A stretch of 64,000 nt of DNA from Actinomycetota bacterium (GTDB lineage: Bacteria > Actinomycetota > Actinomycetes > Propionibacteriales > Propionibacteriaceae): positions 1 to 64,000 of the forward strand of contig JAIUOS010000023.1 of NCBI GenBank assembly GCA_020161755.1. Direction: 5' to 3'. This document shows, one piece after another, positions 13,588-23,100 of this stretch. Below the pieces are notes generated by a model. It ran no database searches. It worked only from the letters and a program-made list of their open reading frames with translations, and was not told where the DNA came from. The position numbers were made by a program, and so were the translations under genes. How positions within the stretch are numbered: position 1 is the first letter of the stretch; the number at the start of each line of letters is the position of its first letter.

Positions 13588-14802
13588 TCAGGAGGCGGCC
13601 GGCCCGGTTGCCCGCAGTACCCGGTCGAGCCGCTCCGGAGCCAGCAGCGCGTCCGAGACGAGGAAGGCCGCACCGATCACCCCGGCCGATTCGTCCAGCC
13701 TGCTGAGCGAGATGTTGAGGTCCTTGGTGGCCAAGGGGAGAGACCGGCTGTAGACCAGTTCGCGCACGCCGGCCATCAGCTGGTCGCCGGCGCGGGCCAG
13801 CTCGCCCCCGATGACGATCACCGCCGGGTTGAGCAGGCTGGTCGCGAAGGCGACGGCCTCGCCGAGGATGCGCCCGGCGTCGCGGATCAGGGCCATGGCC
13901 TCGGGCGCGCCTCGCCGGACCGTGGAGACGACGTCGCGCGCGGTCATCACACCGTCGTATTCGCCGCTCTGCAGGAGGCGGAGTTCCCTGGCCATGGCCC
14001 AGCCTCCGGCCAGTGCCTCGAGGCACCCCCGGTTCCCGCACCGGCAGACCGGATCGCCGTAGCCGGCGATCCGGGCGTGCCCGATGTCTCCGGCGGCACC
14101 GAGCGAGCCGCGGTTGATCCGGCCGTCGACGACGAAGCCACTGCCGATGCCCGTTCCGGCCTTGATGAACATCAGGTGGGACTCCTCCGGCCACACCAGG
14201 CGGTGCTCGGCGAGGGTGAGCAGGTTTACATCGTTGTCGACGAAGACCGGGACGTCGAACTCCGCCGCGAGATGCTCGCGGACCTCGTACCCTTCCCAGC
14301 CCGACATGATCGACCAGCCCACCGTGCGTCCGGTGGCGAAGTCGACCGGGGCGGGCAGGCCCACCCCGATGCCGCCCAGCCGGTCGCCCTTCACGGCACG
14401 GGACGCCAGGAGTTGCCGGCCCGCCTCGATGATCGTGGCGAGGACGGCCTGCGGGCCGTCGCTGACGCGCTGGTCGAGAACGGTCTCTTCGATGATGGTG
14501 TTGCGCAGGTCGGCGATCGCGACCCGGGTGTGCACCTCGCCGATGTCGACGCACAACGAGACATAGGCGCGCGGCTGGAACTCGTAGACGGTGGCGGGGC
14601 GGCCTCCCGAGGCGACGCGACGATTGGTCTTGTGGATGAGCCCGGCGGCCGACAGCGTGCGAAGGCGCTCGGTGACGGTCGGGCGGGACAGCCCGGTGAG
14701 CGATTCGATGGCCGAGCGAGTGCAGTCCGCGTTGTCCATCACCACGGCCAGTACGGCGCCAGGACCAGGGCCGGCGGTAGGTGGCTGGCGCGTCGTCGTC
14801 AC
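13588..14802 (-). CDS. ROK-family transcriptional regulator
   Basis: A 404-residue repressor-type ROK protein. The N-terminal winged helix (SAIESLTGLSRPTVTERLRTL) is followed by the actin-like sugar-kinase fold with DIGEVHTRVAIADL and the zinc-binding CRCGNRGCLEAL cluster. The start is uncertain: GTG 14802 is chosen because it opens directly before the HTH domain, while ATG 14829 would add nine residues; neither has a clear Shine-Dalgarno. It diverges from a sugar ABC transporter, and a perfect palindrome lies between them, so it probably represses that operon until a sugar binds. The sugar itself cannot be read from the sequence. Confidence 0.88.
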   Translation of the reverse strand: MTTTRQPPTAGPGPGAVLAVVMDNADCTRSAIESLTGLSRPTVTERLRTLSAAGLIHKTNRRVASGGRPATVYEFQPRAYVSLCVDIGEVHTRVAIADLRNTIIEETVLDQRVSDGPQAVLATIIEAGRQLLASRAVKGDRLGGIGVGLPAPVDFATGRTVGWSIMSGWEGYEVREHLAAEFDVPVFVDNDVNLLTLAEHRLVWPEESHLMFIKAGTGIGSGFVVDGRINRGSLGAAGDIGHARIAGYGDPVCRCGNRGCLEALAGGWAMARELRLLQSGEYDGVMTARDVVSTVRRGAPEAMALIRDAGRILGEAVAFATSLLNPAVIVIGGELARAGDQLMAGVRELVYSRSLPLATKDLNISLSRLDESAGVIGAAFLVSDALLAPERLDRVLRATGPAAS

Positions 14803-14830
14803 GGCACCAGTGTAGCTTTGGTAAATCATT

Positions 14831-14846
14831 GTTACTAAAGAGTAAC
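14831..14846. promoter_or_regulatory. Operator-like palindrome between ROK regulator and sugar transporter
   Basis: GTTACTAAAGAGTAAC is a perfect inverted repeat with 6-bp arms and a 4-bp AAAG centre. It lies 28 bp upstream of the ROK start and 9 bp upstream of the -35 hexamer of the forward promoter. ROK regulators commonly bind such palindromes in divergent intergenic regions. Binding of this protein here is inferred. Confidence 0.65.
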
Positions 14847-14855
14847 GTTATTTGT

Positions 14856-14884
14856 TTGACAGCATTGCGTAAGGCTGCCAATCT
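14856..14884 (+). promoter_or_regulatory. Promoter for sugar-binding protein gene
   Basis: A perfect -35 TTGACA (14856-14861) is followed after 17 bp by CAATCT (14879-14884), which keeps the key A2 and T6 of a -10 element. The start codon of the substrate-binding protein is 86 bp further on, leaving a 5' leader with GGAG near 14959-14963. Confidence 0.6.
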
Positions 14885-14970
14885 GATGCCAGAATCGCAG
14901 CTGCGCCGTCGGGCCAGGTGTGATGGGCCTTCCGGACGGAGGAGCCCCACAACGTCGTTAGGAGAACGCA

Positions 14971-16035
14971 ATGAAGCTTCGCCAGACCAGGGCAATGCAT
15001 CGTTGGAGCGCCTTCGTGGGTTCCGCGGTGGTTGTCAGCAGCTTGGCTCTCGTCGGGTGTTCTACTGGTACGCCCGCCCCCTCCGGTACGCCAACCTCCG
15101 GTACCCAGACCGCCACCCAGCCCCCGGCGGCCGAGACCTACACGATCGGCATCGTCGAGCAGCAGCTCGCCAATCCGTTCTTCGCCAAGCTCCAGCAGGC
15201 CGCCGTCGACGCGGCCAAGGCCGCCGGGCTGGAGGTGACGACGGCCGAATCCAAGACGGCCGGCGACTCCGCCACCCAGGTGGATGCGATCGAAAACATG
15301 ATCGCGCGGGGAGTCAAGGGGATCGTGCTCGACCCGGCCAACGCCACCGCGCTGGTCGACGTCGTGCAGCGGGCTCGTGACGCCGGGATCCTGGTCGTCA
15401 CGGTCAACACCTCCCTGGAGCCGGTGGACGCCGCCGACGCCTCCTTCGAGACCGACAACCTCGCCGGCGGACGCCTGATGGGCCAGTGGGCGAAGGCCGC
15501 GCTGGGCGATCAGGAGCCACGGGTCGCCATGCTGGACTACGACCTCTCCGACAAGACCGCCGCGGCCCGTCACAACGGCTTCCTGGAAGGATTCGGGCTG
15601 ACCGAGGACTCCCCGGAGATCGTCGGAACGGCGCTGACGAAGTCGAACGTCGAGACCGGCCAGACCGCGATGGAGAACCTCCTCTCGGCGCACCCCGACA
15701 TCAACGCCCTCTACACCATCAACGAGCCGGCTGCCCAGGGCGCGTTCATCGCGATCAGCAACGCCGGCAAGCAGGAGCAGATCGCGATCACCTCGATCGA
15801 CGGCAGCTGCTCCGGCGTCCAGAGCGTCGTCGACGGCGAGATCGGCGCGACGGTCATGCAGTTCCCGAGCCGGATGGGCGAACTGGCCGTCCAGGCGATC
15901 GTCGACTACGTCGAGAGTGGCACCAAGCCCTCGGGTGTGATCGACTCTGGTACTGCCCTGATCACCGACCGGCCGGTCGAGGGCATCGAGTCGCACGACA
16001 CCGCCTGGGGCCTGCAGAACTGCTGGGGCGAGTGA
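14971..16035 (+). CDS. Sugar ABC transporter substrate-binding lipoprotein
   Basis: A 354-residue periplasmic-binding-protein-like lipoprotein. The signal peptide ends in a lipobox LVGC with the lipidated Cys at about residue 30, followed by a Thr/Pro/Ser linker. The mature part is the type 1 ribose/fructose-binding fold (TIGIVEQQLANPFFAKLQQA, then ASFETDNLAGGRLMGQWA). It resembles fructose (FrcB-like) or ribose binding proteins, but the ligand is not certain. The ROK regulator is divergent and a permease gene follows after 64 bp; that permease is truncated, so the system is incomplete as seen here. Confidence 0.9.
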   Translation: MKLRQTRAMHRWSAFVGSAVVVSSLALVGCSTGTPAPSGTPTSGTQTATQPPAAETYTIGIVEQQLANPFFAKLQQAAVDAAKAAGLEVTTAESKTAGDSATQVDAIENMIARGVKGIVLDPANATALVDVVQRARDAGILVVTVNTSLEPVDAADASFETDNLAGGRLMGQWAKAALGDQEPRVAMLDYDLSDKTAAARHNGFLEGFGLTEDSPEIVGTALTKSNVETGQTAMENLLSAHPDINALYTINEPAAQGAFIAISNAGKQEQIAITSIDGSCSGVQSVVDGEIGATVMQFPSRMGELAVQAIVDYVESGTKPSGVIDSGTALITDRPVEGIESHDTAWGLQNCWGE

Positions 16036-16043
16036 CCGACCTT

Positions 16044-16077
16044 TCCTGGGGTCAGGCCGTGTCCTGGCCCCAGGAAG
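16044..16077 (+). other. RNA hairpin between binding protein and permease
   Basis: TTCCTGGGGTCAGG and CCTGGCCCCAGGAA form a 14-bp stem with one G-U pair and a 6-base loop. There is no T-tract, so it is not a standard terminator. Hairpins here in ABC operons often protect the binding-protein mRNA, giving more binding protein than permease; that role is inferred. Confidence 0.6.
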
Positions 16078-16099
16078 TCCTGAACGAAAGGGGGAGGCG

Positions 16100-16273
16100 G
16101 TGACGGATCCCAAGGGGAGCGTTGACCGGCTACGGGGCTTCCTCACCACGCAGGTGGCGGGGCCGCTCGCGGCGCTACTGGTGGCGATCGTCGTGTTCTC
16201 CGCCACGACGGACACCTTCCTCAACCCGGCGAACTTCTCGCTGATGCTGCAGCAGTCGGTGGTGATCGGCACG
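16100..16273 (+). pseudogene. Sugar ABC transporter permease, N-terminal fragment
   Basis: Only the first 58 codons of a FrcC/RbsC-type permease are present: a cytoplasmic start, one membrane helix (VAGPLAALLVAIVVFSATT), then FLNPANFSLMLQQSVVIGT. In intact relatives this continues with a run such as LALGQTLVIL and about 270 more residues. Here the frame crosses into the antisense of a DUF1501 gene at 16273 and stops at 16321. GTG 16100 has GGGGGAGG upstream. The loss coincides with a 19-bp sequence shared by both genes, so this may be a real breakpoint or an assembly join. Confidence 0.85.
16255..16273. other. Junction: 19-bp sequence common to two truncated genes
   Basis: These 19 bases encode SVVIGT of the permease on the + strand and VPITTD of the DUF1501 protein on the - strand. 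Left of 16255 only the permease is coherent; right of 16273 only DUF1501 is coherent. The two halves therefore meet exactly at a short identity. That is what either microhomology-mediated rearrangement or a short-overlap assembly error would leave. Confidence 0.8.
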
Positions 16274-17589
16274 TCGCCCTCGTCGAGGTTGGACGCCTTG
16301 AGCTCGGGCATCTCGCCGTAGACCTTGCCGCCCTTGATGCCGCCGCCCATGAACATCGCGATGTTGCCGTGCCCGTGGTCGCTGCCGCCGTCGCCGTTCA
16401 CCTCGGCGCGGCGACCGAACTCACTCATGGTCACCACCGTGACGCTGTTCCAGCGGGTCCCCAGGTCCTTGCGGAACGCGGCGATCCCGGTGGCGAAGTC
16501 CTTGGCCTGCCGGGTGAACCAGCCGTCCGCGTCCGTCGGGGCGCCGATGTTCTGGTGCATGTCCCAGTTGCCGTAGTCGATGCACGCCACCTCGAGGCCG
16601 AGGTCGGCCTTGTGTAGCCGGGCGATGTCCTGCAGGCCCTTGTGCCACTCGGAGTCCTTGTCGTACTTCGCACCACCCTCGGGGGCGTAGGTCTTCTCGC
16701 GGAGCGTGCCCAGGCTGGTGACGGCGTCGATCGTCGCCTTGGCCTGGGTCTCCAGCACGCCGCCCGCGTCCCCGTAGACGATGCCGAGGTCGCGGACGAG
16801 GTTTGCGCTGTCGTTCCAGCCCGACTCGAGCTTGAAGGAGTCGACGCTGGACATGGCGAGCGCCTGGTAGCCGGTGGTGGTCAGCGACAGCACCACCCGC
16901 TGGTTGCCCATGGTGATCGCGCGGAACGTCCCGGAGGAGGCCGAGGACGAGACGATGTGGCGTCCGATCCACCCCGACCGCTGGTTGGCGGACGCGGCGC
17001 GTTCGCACATGTCCTGGTCCTCGAAGTGCGACCGGGTGACGGCGGGGTGCCCCGAGCCGAGCACGACCGCCATCTGGTTGTCCTTCCAGATGTCGCCGAG
17101 CGCGGAGAACCCGGGGTGCAGGACGTAGTCCGACGACAGCTTCAGGCCGCTGGTGACCCGGACGTTGCCGCGCAGGTCGTGGTAGTAGTTGTCGTTCACT
17201 GCGCCGAGCGCGGCCAGGCCGTCGAAACCACCGCGCAGGAACACGCAGACGAGCAGGTCGCGTCCGCTCCCGGCGGCGAACGAGTAGCGCGGCACCGCGG
17301 AGGCGGCCAGGAGGCCACCGATCCCGATCAGCGAGCCCTTGAACAGGCCGCGCCGTGCGAACCGGGGTCCCGTCGGGACGTGTTCGACGCCGGGGTCGTC
17401 GACCCGGGTGTTCGGACGCAGCGTGGTCACCAGCCGGTTGGCCTCGTCCGGGCTGACCACGCGCGAACGACCGCCGACGGTCGCGATCAGCTTGTTGTGG
17501 GCCTCGTCGTGGTGGTGCAGGGGAGTGATGAGGTCCTCGTGCAGCAGGGCCTCACCGCGGAGCAGGGAGGCGTCCAGGTTCTTGGTCAT
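16255..17589 (-). pseudogene. DUF1501 family exported protein, C-terminally truncated
   Basis: About 445 native codons of a DUF1501 protein. Near residue 75 there is a twin-arginine type signal (RFARRGLFKGSLIGIGGLLAASA), then VCVFLRGGFDGLAALG, HPAVTRSHFEDQDMCE and MSEFGRR motifs of the family, which is related to sulfatases/alkaline phosphatases in fold. The native sequence ends at DEGDVPITTD; homologues continue for roughly 35-45 residues. After 16255 the frame runs antisense through the sugar transporter genes to 14848, which is not real protein. It starts 15 bp after the DUF1800 gene with AGAGGT upstream, forming a two-gene operon of unknown function. Confidence 0.88.
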
Positions 17590-17604
17590 GGCGTGAACGA
17601 CCTC

Positions 17605-19248
17605 TCAGCGGAGCTTGAAGTAGGGGGAGCAGAAGACGAAGTCGAGCGCGATGCCGAGGTTGTACTTCAGTTGGTTCGCACTCAGCGTCTCGACGGTGGC
17701 GTCGCCCTTCAGGCGTGCCACCACGATGTCGAGGTGTTCCTGCTTCCACGTGTAGCCGGTGAGGTCGCGGGTGATCTTCTTCGCCGCGTCCGTGGCCAGC
17801 ATCCCGGTCTTCAGGCCGAGCGCCGACCGCCACGACCCCGACTTCGACGGCCAGTCCTCGTCGTTGCCCCAGTTCGTGCGGGCATTGGCGGTGTACCAGG
17901 AGCTCAACAGCGCGGCCGTCCCCATCCAGGCACCGGCCTTGTCGGGGTAGCCGTTGACCACGGGCCACATCCGGGGTTGGTGGTCCTCCAGGTAGAGCAG
18001 CCACTGGGCGGTCCCGGTGATGTTCCACAGGTTCTTGGTCTGGGTGTCGTTCTTCCCGGTCTTGATCTTGTACGGCTTGCGGGCCTTGATCATCGTCGCC
18101 AGCGTCTCCTGCGGACGGCGCCACTTGGAGCCGACCTCCTCGGCGAACTCGTCGCTGAGCAGCAGCGCCCGCAGCACCGCCTTCAGCGAGGTGCCGTTCG
18201 CCTCGTACACGTCCGCGAGCTTCGAGATGAGCGCGGTGGACGGGGTGTCGGAGACGTACCGGGTGGCGAGCCGGCGCGCGATGTGCTCGGCGGTGCCGCG
18301 GTGGGCGGCGAGGTCCCTGAGGTAGGCCTTCAGGGTCGCCGGCCCGTCGCCCTCGGCGTTGGCGTAGGTCTTGCCCATGATCGTGAGCTCACCGAAGTGG
18401 TGCTGGTCGGCATGGAAGGCGTAGGTGCGCTTCTGCCAGTTGTAGCCGTGGCCGGTGAGGAGCAGCGCGGAGGCGCGGACGTCGTCCTCGGTGTAGCGGG
18501 GGTTGCCGTCCGCGTCCTCGACCCCGACCGTGTGGAGCTCGAGGAGTTCGCGTCCGAGGTTCTCGTTGGGGTTGTCCGCGGAGTTGTACTGGTTGTCCAG
18601 GTAGACCAGCAGCCCGGGGTGCCGTACCGCGGCGTACAGCATGTCGGAGAACTTGCCGAGCGCGTACTTGCGGATCACCGACCAGTCGAACCAGGCCGCG
18701 AGGTCGGACGCCTTGCCGTCGGCGCACACGTAGAGGTGGTCGGCCATCGTGTCGACCATCGACTCGTACAGGTAGCGCTTCGTGAACACCTGGCGGATCG
18801 TGCGCGAGGTGCTCAGCGCCTTGCCGCCGCGCCACGCCTCGTTCTTGCTCGCCTTGACCAGTTGGGACGCGGTCATCGTGGTGAAGCTGAGGTGCTTCTT
18901 GATCAGCTTGTCCGCGGTCTTGTCGCTGATCTTCGTCCAGTTCAGCTGCTTGTCGATCCAGGCCGTGGTGCCGAGCTCGGCGATCTGGGCGACGATCGCC
19001 TTCGTCGGCGCCGGGCAGACCCGGCGGGCGAGGTGCCACTCCTTGGTCGAGGTGAGGTCGAGGCTCTTGGCGAGGTCGCCGATGACCGCGGGGAGCACCG
19101 GCGACATCGGGTACACCGGAGCGGCCTGTGCCGGGGTCGCCCGTCCGAACGCGGTGAGGGCGAGTCCACCTCCCGCAGCGAGCCCGAGGGCGGCCCGTCG
19201 TGAAGGTCCGGAAGCCGCCGGGGGCGGAACTGTGGGCAGTGCAGTCAT
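17605..19248 (-). CDS. DUF1800 family exported protein
   Basis: A 547-residue protein with a twin-arginine signal (SRRAALGLAAGGGLALTAFG, cleavage probably after AQA) and the DUF1800 body, including NENLGRELLELHTVGV and the ELTIMGKTYANAEGDGPATL region. DUF1800 and DUF1501 genes are regularly adjacent; both are exported and their biochemical role is unknown. ATG 19248 is preferred over 19275 because AGGTGG lies 6 bases upstream. A good promoter is 49 bp upstream. The protein looks complete. Confidence 0.9.
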   Translation of the reverse strand: MTALPTVPPPAASGPSRRAALGLAAGGGLALTAFGRATPAQAAPVYPMSPVLPAVIGDLAKSLDLTSTKEWHLARRVCPAPTKAIVAQIAELGTTAWIDKQLNWTKISDKTADKLIKKHLSFTTMTASQLVKASKNEAWRGGKALSTSRTIRQVFTKRYLYESMVDTMADHLYVCADGKASDLAAWFDWSVIRKYALGKFSDMLYAAVRHPGLLVYLDNQYNSADNPNENLGRELLELHTVGVEDADGNPRYTEDDVRASALLLTGHGYNWQKRTYAFHADQHHFGELTIMGKTYANAEGDGPATLKAYLRDLAAHRGTAEHIARRLATRYVSDTPSTALISKLADVYEANGTSLKAVLRALLLSDEFAEEVGSKWRRPQETLATMIKARKPYKIKTGKNDTQTKNLWNITGTAQWLLYLEDHQPRMWPVVNGYPDKAGAWMGTAALLSSWYTANARTNWGNDEDWPSKSGSWRSALGLKTGMLATDAAKKITRDLTGYTWKQEHLDIVVARLKGDATVETLSANQLKYNLGIALDFVFCSPYFKLR

Positions 19249-19296
19249 CGGACCACCTGATGTCAGAGGGGGCATGGGGGAGCCTGAACGGCGCTA

Positions 19297-19325
19297 ACCA
19301 TAACGGATCCTGAGAGTTTTGTTAA
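19297..19325 (-). promoter_or_regulatory. Promoter of the DUF1800-DUF1501 operon
   Basis: On the - strand, TTAACA (19325-19320) and TATGGT (19302-19297) are separated by exactly 17 bp, a near-consensus housekeeping promoter in otherwise GC-rich sequence. The DUF1800 ATG is at 19248. Confidence 0.65.
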
Positions 19326-19419
19326 GACTATCTGAGACTGGGTTGTGCAAGTCCCCTTTCGGGTGACAGCCAACGGGGCCGAGCTGGCCGACCTAGCATG
19401 GGTGCGTCGGAGGAGGGCC

Positions 19420-19911
19420 ATGATCCAGGTCGAGATCGCCAGTGTCGCGGTCGATTCGCGGGGCCAGCCGGTGATCGTGCTCGCTCCCGTCGGCGCCGAA
19501 CCGGGTGCGCGGCGGCTGCTGCCGATCTGGGTCGGCGTGCCGGAGGCGGCCGCGATCATGATGGCGATCTCGGGCGAGGCCCCGGCCCGGCCCCAGGTCT
19601 ACGACCTGATGGCGACGCTGGTCGCCCGCCTCGGCGCGGCGGTCGAGAAGGTGGTCGTCACCCGGCTCGAGAACAGCACCTTCTTCGCCGAGCTCAGCCT
19701 CGAGACACCGATGGGGAGCCAGGTCATCGACGCCCGGCCCTCGGACTCGATCGCCCTGGCCGTGCGCGCGGGTGCGCCGGTGTTCGTGGCCGAAGCGGTG
19801 TTCGCCGAGGCCGGCATGCCGGACGCCGAGGCCGCCGGGGACGAGCAGGCCGAGATGGCGGCGTTCCAGGAGTTCCTCGCCGACGTCGAACCGGATGATT
19901 TCACGGGCTGA
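19420..19911 (+). CDS. Bifunctional nuclease family (DUF151) protein
   Basis: A 163-residue protein of the BFN/DUF151 family: IQVEIASVAVDSRGQPVIVLAP, LPIWVGVPEAAAIMMAI, and VIDARPSDSIALAVR are characteristic. Plant members have DNase/RNase activity, while bacterial members, widespread in actinobacteria near MerR genes, remain poorly characterised. ATG 19420 has GGAGGA at 19409-19414; an upstream open frame to 19345 lacks homologous sequence. The acidic C-terminal tail follows the domain. Confidence 0.9.
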   Translation: MIQVEIASVAVDSRGQPVIVLAPVGAEPGARRLLPIWVGVPEAAAIMMAISGEAPARPQVYDLMATLVARLGAAVEKVVVTRLENSTFFAELSLETPMGSQVIDARPSDSIALAVRAGAPVFVAEAVFAEAGMPDAEAAGDEQAEMAAFQEFLADVEPDDFTG

Positions 19912-20173
19912 GGAGATTGGTCACCCGGAAGGGGTCTGACCATTTCGAGGCGCGTCGCCTATGGTCGAGGAAGGCCTCTCTCGGCGGATCCGCCAACCTC
20001 CGGGAGCACGAAGGGCACGGCGACCTGATCTGGAGGGGGCAGGTTGGCGTGGTTCGTGTCTGTCGTGGTGGCGCCACGAATTGGGTAGGGCCGTGAGCGC
20101 CCCCGGCAGGGCCGTGGCATCGATGGTGACGGCGTCGCCGTCGAGGCCGGCCCAAGGGCCCGGCGGACCATGC
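19912..20173. other. 262-bp gap without a recognisable gene
   Basis: Between the DUF151 gene and the convergent histidine kinase. Short open frames exist on both strands but none has a ribosome site or recognisable protein. One inverted repeat is visible near GGCGGATCCGCC (19983-19994). I see no tRNA, and I could not confirm a transposase remnant. Confidence 0.5.
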
Positions 20174-23100
20174 TCAGGCCTCCTCGGGCTCCACCCCGGT
20201 TTCGATCACACGACGGGCGACCTCACGCAGCTTCAGGTTTCGGTTCTGGCTGGCCGCACGTAGCCGCTGGAACGCCTGCGCCGGCATCAACCGGTGGCGT
20301 TCGACGAGGATGCCGATCGCCTGTCCGACGAGCCGATGGCTCTCCATCGCGGCCTGGAGGTTGGCCTCGCGGTCGGCGGCGCGCTGCGCGGAGATCACCC
20401 GGTCGACGGCCAGCGCCAGGGACTGCGCGAGCAGGTCGGCGACGATCATCTCGTCCGGGCCGATCGCCCGCGGACGGAGGAACTGCACCCACGCGCGGAC
20501 TCCGGAGGCGCTGCTCCGCGGCACCAGCAGGATGCCCGGACGCCGGCCGCGGGCCTCGCTGCCGGGGTCACCGGCGAGGCCCGCGCGCACCTGCTCGGGA
20601 AGGCTCTCGGCCGTGACCGTGACGCCGCCGCTCAGCAGCAGCTGGTGGGTCTCGTCGAGGTTCAGCTGCACGGTGCTCCCGCCGTCGAACAGCACCCCCA
20701 GGCCGTGCTCGGCGACCGCGAGCAGCGTGTCGAGCTCGTCAATCGAGCTGAAGTCGGCGCTGACCTGCGCTGCCGCCACCCGGCGCTCGCGGGCGACGTG
20801 CTCGCGGGAGATGTCGCGCAGCGTCCGCACGGTGGCGGTGAGGCCACTCTCGCGGTGCCGCACCTGCGCGCCGGTCGACTCGACCCACACCGGCTGGCGG
20901 TCGCGCCGGTAGAACTCGAACTCGCCGGTACGGTCCTCGCCGCCCCGGGCCTCCTCGTAGGCCGCGGTGATCACCGCGAGCGCCTCGGCGTCCTCCTCCT
21001 CGGTGGGCCACCACGGGTAGGGCGGGCGGAACGGCCCGTCCGCCATGGTGTAGCCGAGCAGGTCGCTGAACGCCTGGTTCATCTCCAGCACCAGGCCCTC
21101 GGCGTCGAAGATCACCAGCCCGTCGTGGATGGCGGTCATCACCGCGCGCCGCCAGGCCGTGTCGAGGGAGCGTTCGCGGGCGCGCTCGAGGTTGGCCGCG
21201 ATGCGCGCCTTCAGGTCGACCAGCGTGAAGGGCTTGGCGATGTAGTCGTCCGCGCCCTCGCCGAGTCCCGCGGCCGCCGCGTCGTCGCTGCCGCGGGCCG
21301 ACAGCAGCAGCACCGGCAGGCCGCGCAGCGAGGGATCGTCGCGGATCAGCCGCACCAGTTCGAGCCCGTCGACGCCGGGCATGGCGAGGTCGCTCAGCAC
21401 CACGTCGGGCCGGTCGCGCCGGATCGCCTCCAGCGCGGACGCCCCGTCGGCGGCGGTCTCGACCACGTAGGAGTCACTGAGGCTGTCGGCGAGGAACCGC
21501 GCCAGCTGTGCGTCGTCCTCGACCGCCAGCAGCCGTGGGCGGTCGGTGCGGGCGGACGCCGGCGCAGACGCCGTCCACTCCGCGAACTCGGCCAGGAAGG
21601 ACGGCGCACGCCGCGGCGTGATCGAGTCGCCGGTGCCCGCCGGCTCCGGCGGCTCGAACGGCAGCCGGACGGTGAAGGTGCTGCCCTCGCCGAGCGCCGA
21701 ACGCAGCGCGACGGTGCCACCGAGGAGTTCGGTGAGCTGTCGCACCATCGCCAACCCGATGCCGGCCCCGACCGGCGCGCGGGTACCGGACGGGGGGCCG
21801 AGCCGCTCGAAGCGGGCGAAAACCCGGTCGTGGTCGTCGGGATCGATCCCGGACCCGGTGTCGGTGACGGTGATCGCGTAGCCGGTGTCGTCGGAATCGA
21901 GGCTCAGCGTGACCGAGCCGGACGGGGTGAACTTCACGGCGTTGGAGAGCAGGTTGAGCACGATCCGTTCCAGCACGTCGTGGTCGACGAGGGCCGGCCG
22001 GGCCAGGTCGGGCACGTCCACGACGAACTCCAGCCCGGCGCGTTCGAGCGTCGGGGCGAAGGTGGCGGCCAGGCCGCGGACGAGCGTCGTGACGTCGCAG
22101 CGGCGCAGGCGGGGCACCAGCCGTCCCGCCTCCATGCGGTTGAAGTCGAGCATGGCCTCGACGAGCCGGGACAGGCGGGCGACGTTCGCCTGCACGAGGG
22201 CCAGGTCGGCGCGGGTGTGGTCGTCGAGGTCGCGCGCGAGGATGTCCTCGACGGGGGCGGAGATCAGGGTGAGCGGGGTGCGCAGTTCATGGCTCATCCC
22301 GGTGAAGAACTGCGACTTCGCGGCATCCAGGGCGGTGGCGCGCGCGACCCGGTCGCGTTCGGTCCACAGCTCGGTGCGGGTCAGGAGCGCGGCGGCCAGC
22401 GAGATCGCGAGCAGCGTCAGGTAGCTGTCGAGTTCGGCGTCCCACGGCCGCGCGGCGTGGTGCCGGATCACCAGCACGTGGGTGGGGGTGTGGGTCTCGG
22501 GTTCGAGGACGGGGTAGGCGTGCAGGCGTGCGGCCGCCGTGTCCTCGCCGTTGTCGTGGTGCGGGGCCGAGTCGGCCAGGCACGCCCGTGCAAGCGCGCC
22601 GGCGCGGTCGTGGTCGATGGGCTCGCCGAAGCTCGCCAGCGCGGCCCCCACGTCGTCGCCGGAGCGCGTGGCCCGGAACAGGGCGCCGGCCGGGTGGTCG
22701 GCCGCGTTGGAGGCCAGCACGGCCATCGCGAGTTCGGCCAGCTCGGTCTGGGTGCTGCTGTCGACGATCTCGCGTCCGAGGCGCTCGAGGCAGCGCAGGC
22801 GCCGGTCGGCCAGGACCTGCCAGGTCGACTCGACGACGACCGACATGACGCCGCTGGTGCGTCCGTCGTCCTCGACGATCGCGGAATGGCTGAAGGTGAA
22901 GTAGCACTCCTCGCCGGGCAGGGCGCGGTCGAGGTGGACGCCGCGGTCGACGGCGAAGAAGGGTTCCCCGGTGGTGACCACCTGCTCGATCAGGGCGCGG
23001 GACTCGGCGTCCGCCTCGGGCCAGACCTCGTCGCTGCGCCGGCCGAGGGCGGCGCTGAACCGTTCGGGACCGAAGACCTCGCGGCAGGCGTCGTTGTAGA

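Noticed and set aside
14848-17589. A 913-residue minus-strand protein
   Set aside because: Only the first 445 residues (to 16255) are DUF1501; the rest is antisense of the sugar-binding protein and permease, joined by the junction.
16642-19203. Long plus-strand open frame opposite DUF1501/DUF1800
   Set aside because: Antisense shadow rich in Gly/Val/Arg, with no motif or ribosome site.
19912-20173. Transposase remnant on the minus strand
   Set aside because: Short frames were read on both strands, but no DDE or HTH motif and no terminal repeats could be identified.
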